Part shown: positions 1 through 11,069 of the stretch, piece after piece
How positions within the stretch are numbered: position 1 is the stretch's first letter
Layout of the letters: every line of letters begins with the position of its first letter
Assembly: GCA_013399695.1 (NCBI GenBank)
Contig: VXAU01001761.1
Span: forward strand, 186,001 to 250,000
Reading direction: 5' to 3'
Origin: Formicarius rufipectus
Taxonomy: Eukaryota; Chordata; Aves; Passeriformes; Formicariidae
Length of the DNA: 64,000 nucleotides
The notes under the pieces: model-generated
Told to the model about the DNA's origin: nothing
What the model saw: only the letters and a program-made list of their open reading frames with translations
The model's database searches: none
Program-made: the position numbers and the translations under genes

Positions 1-3000
1 GTCTAAGTAAGGGCTTCAAGGTGCTGAAGTTCATGGGAATATACTCCTAATAGAAAACAGTTGATGCTTTCTTTAGGCATGTGATGTTTATTAGGAAATG
101 AGATAGCATCTTCCTGTTCGTTTACAAGGAAAGCAAGAATTAAGTTGCCCAGATGGCATTTTTAGTAGTACAATTTACTGCTGTCCTGACAGTGCAGCCT
201 GACTGAAACTGTTTTTCTTGATAAAGATTTCAAGCCCATATAAAATTTGTCTTCCATCAATGTAAGAATAGTAGTGTAATAAGCCAAATGAATGCTTAGG
301 TAAGAATAATGTTTACCTGCCCTATAGGAAAAGATGGAGGATTACATGGCTAGTGTTTATAAACTACCGTGAAGTTGGAGCTTTCTAGAAAAATGCCAAG
401 AAAGATACTCCAAATATATGGCAGAAAGTGTTCAAAATATGTTGCCTGTTCTTATGGCCATTGCTTCTTGAAAATCATTGCCAACAGAATAGTTGAAATA
501 TATTGCTTGGTTGCAAACTTCAGTGTGAAGACATGCTATTTGAAAATTCATGTGCTTTAATATTCTGAAGATAGCATTATAATGCTTTTATCCTTTGGAG
601 TAATGTTGCATACCTTAGAAGACAGTTTTGCAAGTTACCTTGGCAGTTCTGCCCATCTTATTTAGAATATTTTTGAGATTTGGGTGTGTTTATTTAAAAA
701 CAGAAACAGATTTCTATTATCTTGAGTTGTGTAGAGAATTGTGTGGTCAGTGAGATTTATCTAGCTTGTCCAAAGGCTTATCTGAGTGTTTACTCATGCA
801 TTAGTAAAATGATAGAAAAGCTTGATGGGTTTGATTGCCTCCTAGTGCAGTGGTTATGTGCTTAGACCAGAGCCCCAAGCTCGCTGTTGGAAGACTCTGG
901 GCGAGTGCCAGCACATGTGCAGGAAGTGGTGTGCTTCCATTTGCTGCTTTCCCCTTGTCCTGTCACGCACATCCCTGTGCTTTCCCCATTCTCATTTTGT
1001 TCATTTGCTCTGAAAACTTGTCCTCCTCTGTTCCCAGCAGTGACAGATCTGCCCTTTCCTACCTCACCCTGCTTTGGCAGGAGCTGTGTCTTTGTGCTGG
1101 CCTGTGTCTCGGAGCCACCTCTGTAAAGCAACAAGGTGATGATGGGCGGTCACTGCTTGCCTTTGTGGGGTGTCCCAGACTCTAGGACAGTTACCCCTGC
1201 TCCTACTGCCAAGGCTCTGGTCATCTCTGGTGGGGAGTGTGCTTGGACAGCTGCTGACTAAACTAATAATTAATAATGGTCTGGAGATATATCCTTACAC
1301 TGGGGTAAGTATCTCCAGACAGAAGCACTCCAAGTGTTTTTTATTTTTATTATGTTCTGTTACTTTTCACTGTTCACCTACTGATTGTGATATCTCCTCT
1401 GGGTGTCCTATACTTTCTTCTGTAGAGCACAACTAATATCACACAGTGCTGTCGTAAAACTAACATTGAATTGTGATCAAGGTTAAAAATGAATGAGTTT
1501 ATTGAGCATACATAATGAATTGTTACTTAAGAGTTTTTCCTCTTCTGTTTCTCCCCTTCTTTCTCATAAAATGAAGGACCTTTTTGTTTTAGAAAAGCAT
1601 TAAGGCACTAGCAAAGCCTCAGTTGCTGTTATAAGCATTCACCCAGATGATGTTTGGGCTTGGCCTTACTAGAGCAGTAGTATTGGTGGCATAGATAGGG
1701 GTGTTTGTTTTAGATTTGCATTCAGTGTTTCTCATAGCCTATACAGGAAATGCAGATTTGTGAATGTGTGATTTTTCTACCACAGTTACAAAATAATTAG
1801 AGCACAACATTCCTTAAAAAAAAATTAATCTTCAGCCAAATATTTTCTATCCTATTTTTGTAATCCATGAATTTAGCAATTAAAATGGAGTTAAATCTTT
1901 TTACTAGTTTCTGTTTTTGTGGTCTTATGACTGACTATGACTCTTGGACTTTTGCCTGTTTTCAGGTGTTTTTTTCCCTATCCAGCTACTTTTGGGCCCT
2001 GGTCTGCTTAGCTTCCAAGTTTAGAGGAGATCAGGTGTTTTCAGCCCACTATAGCGAAAGTGCATAAAATACAGTACTGTTTTGTAACCCTGACTTGATA
2101 TTTCAGAGGAGGAAATTAATATTATTGAGGAAGGCAATATTTACTTTTAATTTTTTTCCTCCCTGAATAGGAGAATTGTTGAGTTACTGAGCTTGTGCAT
2201 TTGTCTTGGGAGAAGTGTGTGTGTGAGGTGGTTGGATGTAGATAAAAATCTGCAAGTATTTGTATGCATACGTGGCACATACTTTGGATTAAGAAATGTA
2301 TCTAGATTAAGAACAGTATCTAGAGGTTTTTTCAGATAAAATGTTGTCTTTGCTGGAATTAATTGTGAATTCTTATTTCTCTTTGCCCATCCTTTTTATT
2401 TGCATTTTTTAACCAGAACATGTTGTTTGTGGTATTACTTATATTTGTGTCTTCACAATTGGAATTGTTATCAATAGATGCAGTTATTGTGATTCATAGT
2501 TTTTTAGACAATTAATTGAGATTGTGTGTGTGTAGAGAGATGAATTAATCTGTTGTCTCCATAACTCTCTGTGCTAAATTAAATTAAATAAATCAATTTT
2601 CCTTCTTTTCAAATGCATATGCTGGCTCCTTGAACTAGCATCTGCTGACTTGGTTTAGTCATTGAAGATACTGACTGAAGCATACATGTGGTTTGGCAAA
2701 GTTAATATGTATAGAAAAACCCAAATTTTTTTGTGCTATGAAGTGTATAGCACTTGTTCAGTGCGCATGCTGCCACATGGTAGCACTTCAAAAGAGACAA
2801 ATTACAGCCTTAAAAATCCTATCCACATTAGTAGCAGTGCTATAAAAGGGATATTTTAGCTGTTTTTCAATATAGTTTGGCCAGATTAATCAAAATTTGC
2901 CATGTTCACATTGCCAGTTTAATTCAGAGGACTGTTAGTGCAGAGGCTGGATGCTGTCTCTTCTGATGGACTGTTGTGTCCCTTGGGAAGTATGCCTAGT

Positions 3001-6000
3001 CCTGGATTCTGGGTAGTTGTAGTTCATCTGTCTTCTGGGTGCTCAGCATTCTGCAAGGACACAGAATTGATCTTCAGGTTTGAGGAGGCTGTTGAGGATC
3101 AGAAGGCAGTAAAGATCCACCTTTTGTTTGAATCAGTGACTTGCCCTCATGAAGGCACATGCAACTTTTGCTGTTTGAGCACTTAGTTAACTAAGGACAA
3201 ATTGGTGCAATGTGAGTCAAGATGAACATTTAATTGTGAAATGCAGACTGAAGGTTACGCAGATGTTTGTGGCTTGTAGCACAGAGTTGGTTGTTGCCTG
3301 CTTTGTCCGGAGTCCACTGCGGTGAGCTGGGTGAGAAGCAGCGTAAAACCAGTCAGTGTATGGCATGTAATACTGGGTACAAAGTTCTTCCACTTTGGTG
3401 GAGCTAGGCTTTTTAGGAGACACGTTGGTTGCTACTCTTACAACCAGATTTTGTAAGGCATATCAACTTAAACTATGTTTTGGAAATTAAGGCCTTGAGC
3501 ATCTGAGGTGTCATCAAATGTATTGCCTCCAGACCACCTTTGATCAGGGTTGCACATGTCATAATGTTTACTGGCAGTCTGAATGTGGCCAGACTGAAAT
3601 GCATCTCCTCTGATGGTAATGATAACTATTTAAGGACTAAATTTCGGCAACATGCACATGCATATGTGACCCCATGAGAGGTGAATTCTAAGACCATTTG
3701 TTTTGGAAGTGTGTTAGGAATAAGCTGTTAGTTCAAGAAGGATGTAAATTTGCCAGTTGTTGTAAACTCTGAGGTTTTAGATTTGTTTGGATTTTAAAGT
3801 AATCTTATGGGCATCTTTTTAATGCCTCAGCTGATTTGACCTATTTTTAATTTAGATTTTCAGATAGGGAAGTTATAGACCAAGGATATTTTAAGGTATA
3901 GAAAACAGGAATGAGTTGTCCCAGTGTTGAACAGGTCATCACATCAGTGCTCAATTCTTGGCCTTGTGTCTGATATATTGTATAATTTTGTTGGGTTTTT
4001 TTGTTGGTAAGGTGGGATGTATGTTTCCTAAATGTTAAAGCCCAGATAAATTTTTATTGTTGCAAGTATTTTTTAGAAAAGGAAAATGTCTTTATGTTAT
4101 TTTAGTGTTTTCTTTAATCTTTTACATTTATTAAAACAAATTGATTTAAGGGGAAAAAAATTACCCACCAAGCTACAGTAACAGGGTTAGCTGTCAAGGT
4201 TTTTTGGTCTAGGCATTTTGGTAATACAAATTCACACAAGTCACACATATTCAAGCAAAACACTCATATTGTATGGTTTTGCACTTTTTCTGCTTTAGAC
4301 AAATTATAGTAACACTTTCTAGCTTCATTAATCCCCCCCATTTGTTTGCAAATTAACAAAAAAATCCCTGTTTTAGAGGAAGGAGGTNAAGAGTTTTCTC
4401 TTAAAGAAAAAATCCACCCCTGGAAGGTGCTCAGGAGATGGATGACGGTTCAGGAGTCAAAAGTTGTGCATCTGCAATACAAGCAGAACCACTGAGAAGT
4501 GCAGACACAACTCCTGTCTTTCCTTCGTATGAGGACACTCTTGAATAAAAAATTTGCTTTAAAATGTTTAAATGTGGGGGAGGAGGGGGAAGCATCCTGA
4601 TCTGGCCGTTCCCCTACCCTTTTCTTTGCTCACCTCGGTTCTGGGCACTGTCAGGCTTAGTGGTACTTTTTACTGGCAGCTTTGCAATGTGGCTTGGGAA
4701 GGATGGTGACGTGAAAAGTGAATTCTTTAGAAAAAGTGCACTACAGTCCCAAAACCTAGCAGATTGAAGACTGGGTAGAAGGAGGATAAAGCTCTTGCCC
4801 AGTCTGCGCTAAACTTCTAGATAAAAAGATGATGTTCTGTAGATTAGGCAAGCGATGTAAAGAAACAATGGTAACAGTATCAACAAAAGCAACTTGGGGG
4901 CTGTTACCCATTTGTGCAAGCTGGCAGCTTGTTGGAGCTATCAGGCTACTAATACATGTTATAAAATATATATGTTTGGTTAAAAGAGTTTCCATCTCTC
5001 CCTGGTGGGGACTGCATCATGTTTTAATTTCTGCAGTTGTTTTCCTAAGGCAAAGATGTTAGCCATTGATGCTTTATTGGTTCTTTGACATTTTTTCCAC
5101 TATTGCCTTCATTATCATCTAACTGCTAACAGTCATGAGAGAAGGAACTGCTGACTTGAAATCTGGATGGTTTTCAGTGAGGCCTTTTTCTTCTGGTCGA
5201 TATTCCATTCCTTACCTTGTTCTCAGTTACATACTGCTGGTCATGCTGTGTTTGAGAAAAGAAGTGATCCTGAAACTTAGTTACCACTCAGATGTACACT
5301 TTTGAGAGTATAATACAGCTTTATTCAAGTTTGTAAAAGATCTGGAACTTTTCTTAGGCTATTCTTGCTCTTGAATATTATACTTCTCAAGGGAGAAATT
5401 GTCTGAATGTGTCAACCACGTTGTTTCATGGGAATCTATATCTGAGCATCTTTTCCCCATCATTACATGACCGCCTCTACTTTGACAAGTGTCCACACTT
5501 ACAAGAGAATTGCCACTGCAAGGAACAATCTAGCTCAGCTATCTGAAAGTCCACATTTAATTTAATTCTCACAAAATCTTTTATCTCATTCGGCTGCTTT
5601 TGAAAATCCTTTCTTATTTTTCTTCTTCATGGCTTCATTTGTCTAGAAAGTATCTAACCATAATTTCATTTTTTAGCATGTTGTAGCAAGTCATGTGAAA
5701 AACAAGTCTTACTTGCTTTCCACACAGATATACTTTTGAAAAGCTTGTTTTAACCAAAACAGTTCATTCTAGCTACATTTAATAGCTGGATCATACACTT
5801 TTTCAATTCAAAATCATGGTCACAGCAGGAGCCTTTTAGTTTGTTCCGGGGAAGGTCTGTGTTCTTTGTTTTAATTGTAAAATTTAGAAACTTCCCATTT
5901 TACCCTCCAAAACATCTACCAACAGCTTTTAAGGTCTGAGCTTCTTTGACAAGCTAGGTCTTAGCTTTGCTTTTGAGAGAAACATTGAGCTGCCAAAGCA

Positions 6001-7712
6001 TCTGGGCTGGTGGGTAAGGAGCTTCAGACTGGCCACTGTTTCTGGAAGTTGTACAGTGAACTTATTTCATCCAGCAAGAGGGAAAGTTTTCATTCTGTCT
6101 TTGTAAAAGCTGATCGATCAGTCCTGAAGAGTGTAGTGGCATCTCTAGATTGGCCTTGGTTTAGAGACAGGCACCTAATGCAGGCCTTTCCTTTGCTGGC
6201 TGTGGTAGGGGATTTCAGACCAAGGCCTGGTGGCTTGGCTGTCTTAGTTTCGGGGTACTGTATTATGGTGCCCTGGATGAAACACTAATTTCAAGTCATT
6301 TCTGTTGAGATCAGGATACTATGAAGTAGAATGCAATCACCAACATATACTGACAGAAGAAATCTGCAAGGGTTTATACAAGTGTTTATAAGTGTTACTT
6401 TAAAAATACAGTCAGATATGGCAATTTAATGAAAAGGGCCAGAGACTGCAGAATGTAGTTTGTGCTGTAAGGGTAGGTGATAACTTGGAAAAATACTTGT
6501 CCAATCTTGAAAAATGTTTCCTCGCATCTTTGATATGTTTGGATTCTTTTTCTTTTGAAAGAATATGGAGTCTGAAAATGTAGCACATTCTGCCTCTTAT
6601 GAATTTGTGTTGCCTTTTTTTATAATGAATACCGTATTTCATGTGCTCAAGGAGAAACCTTGAAAAAAATGAACAAAAATGAATGCATAAGGGTGTGTGT
6701 TTTGTCTTGGTAATTTTTGCAGCTGCAGACAAAAACTTAAGGATTGTGTATTGTTGTTGCATTTGGTTTCCTGTTGGTTGGCTCTGAGCACTGGGTCATC
6801 TGATAATCATGCTGGAATTTATTTCCTTAAATTTAACCAGCAGGCACTATGTCTGTCTGTTTAAAAGGTCTGATAAATGATAAAGGTGTATTTTTTCTGC
6901 TTGTTGGGATTACGTTAAATATTCCTGATTAGAATTCTGTTCCATCAAGGTGATCTGTTTGAGTGAAGCATTTGGTAGAAATAAAGTCTGTGTTGGTTGC
7001 AATGAAACTTCACAGCTGTTGGTGTAAAAAGCCTGACAAAAAATGTTTGCTACTGCTTAAAGTAACTTCCTGTATATAGATGTGTGTATATTATATACAG
7101 TAATAAGTACATAGATGCGTACTTATCATTTATATACATCAAAGAAGAAGAAACAGTGTTGAAAGTTGGAAGATAAATGCAATCAAAACTATCTGACAGC
7201 TCTAGTTGGGTCCCCGAAACTCTAATGTAAATGTAGTTTTTTTGTTGTGAAAAAGTCACAGGTAGTTTACAATCTATTTCTTATACTCATTAAATAATTG
7301 TCCTTTTGATTCCAAAAGTTACCTAATTCCAGACAGTATTGCAACTTACATCACAGTGTGTCTTTGTTACTAAATGGTCAAATGTGACTGCTTAATGAAA
7401 TCCAGTATCGTTTTTTATGAATGAGCAAGGTAATCCACACTGTAAATGACGTGTAACAGTTTGTTGATCACTTTAGCAATTAAATGCAGCTGAAAAAAGT
7501 CTGCTTACTCAGAATGGTCTTACTCTCATTCTCTGAGGAAGCTTTGGATTTTAATAAAGACAGTCCAGCAGTGAGTAAAGAAATTTATAGGCAGTTGCAA
7601 AAAATGAAAAGAAGATAAAATACAACTTACTTATTTAATATCAAGCTCTTTCTCTCTAAATAGTAGAGATTGCATAAGTTTACTTTTTAAACATACTTTT
7701 TATTTAATCTAG
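1..7712 (+). other. EIF3H: EIF3H intron, 3' part of a large intron
   Basis: This 7.7-kb stretch has no supportable exon. Its short ORFs have no recognisable domains. It ends in an AG acceptor at 7711-7712 preceded by a T-rich tract. It holds a strong imperfect hairpin at 1279-1320 and one undetermined base at 4388. I see no repeat-family match otherwise. The assignment as intron rests on the acceptor and on the exon that follows. Confidence 0.85.
1279..1320. repeat. Inverted repeat / hairpin in EIF3H intron
   Basis: Perfect 11-base arms GTCTGGAGATA (1279-1289) and TATCTCCAGAC (1310-1320) flank a 20-base spacer. The spacer contains a nested 5-base stem, CTTAC (1294-1298) with GTAAG (1305-1309), leaving a 6-base loop. 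The whole folds into one compact stem-loop of 42 bases with a bulge on one side. It is short for a microRNA precursor. No function is known to me. Confidence 0.7.
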
Positions 7713-7880
7713 TTCAATACCAGATGGAAATGATGCGAAGCCTCCGCCACGTAAACATTGATCATCTTCACGTTGGCTGGTACCAGTCCACGTACTATGG
7801 CTCTTTTGTCACTCGTGCCCTCCTGGACTCCCAGTTCAGCTACCAGCATGCAATTGAGGAGTCTGTAGTTCTCATTTACG
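7713..7880 (+). CDS. EIF3H: EIF3H coding exon (about residues 97-152), MPN domain
   Basis: The exon begins after AG at 7711-7712 and ends at donor GTTAGT. It carries 2 bases finishing a split codon (inferred Val97), 55 full codons (QYQMEMM...ESVVLIY) and 1 base of the next Asp codon. It encodes the core of the MPN domain. The stretch GWYQST occupies the place of the zinc-binding GWYHSHP of active JAMM peptidases such as RPN11. The two metal-binding His are Gln and Thr here, so the domain is structural and not a deubiquitinase, as known for eIF3h. The donor has T at +3, weaker than the GTRAGT consensus. Confidence 0.97.
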
Positions 7881-9391
7881 GTTAGTATGAGGTTTTCTTT
7901 ATTATTCTTTTCCCCTCTTAATATTATTACTACTATTTTTGTATTCTGTCTTTTGCCTGTAAGAGTAGCCTGGCAGGCCTTTTCGAGTAAATACCAACCC
8001 TGTGTCTACGGCAGCCTCAGCAGCAGCTAAGTCTAGACAGGGTTTCCTTCTTTCTGTTTATTTTTCTTGCTATCAGAGCCCTGATGTGTACGTTTTGGAA
8101 TGCTGGAGTAGCTGCTTCATTTTTATTCCTTCATCTCCCCTCCCTCGTGGAAGGGGCTGGTGGAACCCGACCAGATGTCTAACAAACCCCGCTTGCTAGC
8201 GTGTCTGGCTCTGTACGTGACTGACCAATCATCACACGAATTGCCAAGTTTTTTTTATACCTCTGACAGAAGCATACAAAACCTGGACTGTTTCTTAGCA
8301 CAAAGATTTTTTTCTTTTCTGCCTATTTAATGGTGTTTCCTCAAGCTCTCCAGACCAGATGTTCTGTGCTGTATCAGAACCGTAGGCAATTTAACAGCTT
8401 TATAGCCTCCCCCTCCCCAAACACTCACAGTTTGCCATATCTGGCAGACTTGCATATAGTTTCCAGCTGAGAAGTAAATGTAACGTCCTGAGTATCTGTC
8501 AGAAAAAATACTAATGAATACGATCAATCTTATGAGCTGCCCCAAAATTGTTTCAGTATGTTAACAATTGGATTACAGTAAAGAACAAGTTGTTAAAGTA
8601 TACTTATATTGGCTGGAAACATTGCATCATCAGACCTTGATGAATTTTCCACTTGTTTCAGTCTATTTTGGTTTTCATTTTATCACCGATTGCTAAAAGT
8701 TTTACTGTGTTAAGTTTCAGACAACATGAATGTTAACACAGCTTTTATTCTCATATTGGCATGCTTCAGCCGTTATCATGCTGCAAGTGTTAAGCTTCTT
8801 TGTCCAAGGAATGTAACAGTTTGTTTAGAAAATTTCCCCCTAAATTCAGCAGAGTATGTCAAGGCAAAACGGATCTTTTTATATACCAGTTACGTTGTCA
8901 TGCACGAAACAGGCTGGCTGCTTGATCTGAATTAGCTTATTGCTACTTTAAAATTATATTTTTTAAAACACAAAGGTGTAGTTTATTGAGTATTTTAATT
9001 TACTGCTTATTAACTGGAAGGAAAAAATGTTTACTTAAATGAGGTCGCTCTTACATATGTTCTGAGGATAATTCATATGAAAGAAAAGAAAATGTGAATT
9101 GGACCTTTAATGAGCAAGTAATGTGAGTACAGTGGGTTTACATCCCTCCATGTTCTCCAAGTTAAGTTTACTAATTAACTTCACTATATATCATTGGATG
9201 TATTTTACATTGCAGTACAGTAGGATTGCCTCTGTTATAGTATCCGTTCTGCATTCAATATCTCTCTCTTTTTTTTTTTTTTTTTAAACAGAACTACTTA
9301 GTTATTTTCCTCCTATTTATGTCACTCAGATATTTAAAAAGAAAAACTCTGGGTTTGTTAATAATAGTCTTCCTCTGTTTTAAATTAATAG
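7881..9391 (+). other. EIF3H: EIF3H intron
   Basis: A 1511-bp intron between GT at 7881 and AG at 9390-9391. It holds a 17-base T run at 9269-9285, about 105 bases before the acceptor. I see no other feature in it. Confidence 0.9.
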
Positions 9392-9491
9392 ATCCCATTA
9401 AGACTGCCCAAGGGTCTTTGTCACTGAAGGCGTATAGGCTGACGCCCAAACTGATGGAAGTTTGCAAAGAAAAAGACTTCTCTCCAGAAGC
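9392..9491 (+). CDS. EIF3H: EIF3H coding exon (about residues 153-186)
   Basis: This 100-bp exon begins after AG at 9390-9391 and ends at a good donor, GTAAGT. Two bases finish the Asp codon, then 32 codons ([18 protein letters not shown]...DFSPE) and 2 bases of an Ala codon follow. It encodes the end of the MPN domain and the start of the C-terminal extension. The segment matches vertebrate eIF3h almost residue for residue from memory. Confidence 0.97.
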
Positions 9492-10048
9492 GTAAGTAAC
9501 TTCAAAGAGTGTTTTCTCATAGGGTTTGCTGAATTTGGGATGCAGAACAGTGCATGGCATAATGAAACACTGTATTTTAAAATCTCATGTAATGGTGTGT
9601 GCTGGGAAAAATGGTTCTGTGTGGATAGTGATAGACATGCACTGATAGAAGGGGCTGAAAAGGCATGGAAGTCTCTCTTTAGGCATCTGTGTCAGTGGTG
9701 GAACTTGAACTGATTTTGGGGCTAGTCAGTGGATGTGCTGTGCAGACCATGAAGAAGATAGCTGTATCTGTGAACAGAGACAAAAATAGACAAAAAGAAA
9801 TGGAGGAAAGGCAATGGCTGGTCTGTCTTAAAGCTCTTCTCTTACCCAGAAGGAAAGTAGAACAGGTATTCTGAAATAGCTGTTGCTGTGTGTTTGTTCC
9901 AAGTTAACTCCCCCATGTGGACACAATCTTCTGGAGTGGAGCAGGGTAATTGCTGTTTCAAAAGATTAGCTGCTTGTTACAGATGTCGGCCTTAACTGGC
10001 ATCCTTTTCCTCTGATAGGTTGATACTGAATAGTAAAAGCAGAAGCAT

Positions 10049-10084
10049 TTACGTAGTTGAGTAAAATTACGTAGTTGAGTAAAA
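10049..10084. repeat. 18-bp exact tandem duplication
   Basis: Two identical head-to-tail copies of TTACGTAGTTGAGTAAAA lie at 10049-10066 and 10067-10084. The exact identity suggests a recent slippage-type duplication. It is intronic with no evident consequence. Confidence 0.9.
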
Positions 10085-10131
10085 ACGCATTCATTTCATT
10101 GCTTGGTGTCTAAACATTTCCATGATGAACA

Positions 10132-10188
10132 AATAAATCTGTGATTAATCAAAAAAAAAAAAAAAAAAACAAAAAAAAAAAGAAAAAA
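10132..10188 (+). repeat. AATAAA followed by a long A tract (possible retrocopy 3' end)
   Basis: AATAAA at 10132-10137 is followed 14 bases later by a run of 19 A, one C, 11 A, one G and 6 A (10151-10188). This is the geometry of a polyadenylated transcript end copied into DNA. I could not recognise a parent gene in the upstream few hundred bases and found no clear target-site duplication. A simple A-rich tract next to a chance AATAAA remains possible. Confidence 0.4.
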
Positions 10189-10919
10189 GAGGAGGTGAGG
10201 GAAGGCAAGAAGCAAAAGTTTTTGTTCCAAAATCCAATATGAGTACGAAGAACTTAAGGCTGTATTTCTTTAGAAACTTGTAGATGATGCTTTTATTTCC
10301 AGATTTTATGAAAGGCAGTGCTGTCGACTATTACAAAGCAATAACAATAGTTTTTTATGTGTATGTTGTAAAAAAAAATACACAGTGGAAGTTTATATTT
10401 TAATATTCACCATAGAATTTAATTATTCTAAAACATACACTATTTTGTGAATCTAACTTTTAGATCAGTAAAAATTTTAATTATTCAGCTATTGGGGAAA
10501 TTTTTCATTGTAGTAGTTCTGATTTTAAACATATTTTAGTGCCATGTAGTAACTAACTGTTCACTTTTATTCAAGGAACCCTAATGGCAGGGAAATCAGT
10601 AAAATATTTTGGAAGGGGTAGAGTTAATTCCGTCAGTACAGTCTCTTGCTGGAGGCTTTTTCTTGTAGGCAATGTATTAGCAAGCAAGGCAGCTGCTTGA
10701 CTTCAGAGAGTTTTTCCTAGAGCAGCTTTTCCTAGTCTTTGTAAACGTGAGTTTTTGCCACGCAAGTGCACTCTTACTTAAACTTTACTCTTGTTAGATT
10801 GTGGAACTGTGACAATCAAGAGTTTTTACAAAATTGCTAATTGTTGGAGCAACAATTCAACAAAGGTGGTAAGACAGGTATTGGTTGTATTAGTAAATAT
10901 TTTTTAACTTTTTTCATAG

Positions 10920-11069
10920 CTTGAAAAAAGCAAATATTGCATATGAAAACATGTTTGAAGAAGTGCCCATTGTCATTAAGAATTCTTACCTGATCAATGT
11001 GATGTTGTGGGAACTGGAAAAGAAATCTGCAGTAGCTGATAGACATGAATTGCTCAGTCTGGCTAGCAG
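10920..11069 (+). CDS. EIF3H: EIF3H coding exon (about residues 186-236)
   Basis: This 150-bp exon begins after CATAG and ends at donor GTAAGT. One base finishes Ala186, then 49 codons (LKKANIAYENMFEEVPIVIK...ELLSLAS) and two bases of Ser follow. It encodes a helical segment after the MPN domain that packs within the eIF3 core. NIAYENM and NSYLINVM differ from the mammalian form I recall (NITFEYM and NSHLINVL), but the frame and length are intact. Confidence 0.97.

Larger units (their letters stand above)
9492..10919 (+). other. EIF3H: EIF3H intron
   Basis: A 1428-bp intron with an AG acceptor at 10918-10919. It contains an exact 18-bp tandem duplication (10049-10084) and a segment ending in AATAAA plus a long A tract (10132-10188), both listed separately. 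No exon is supported within it. Confidence 0.9.
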
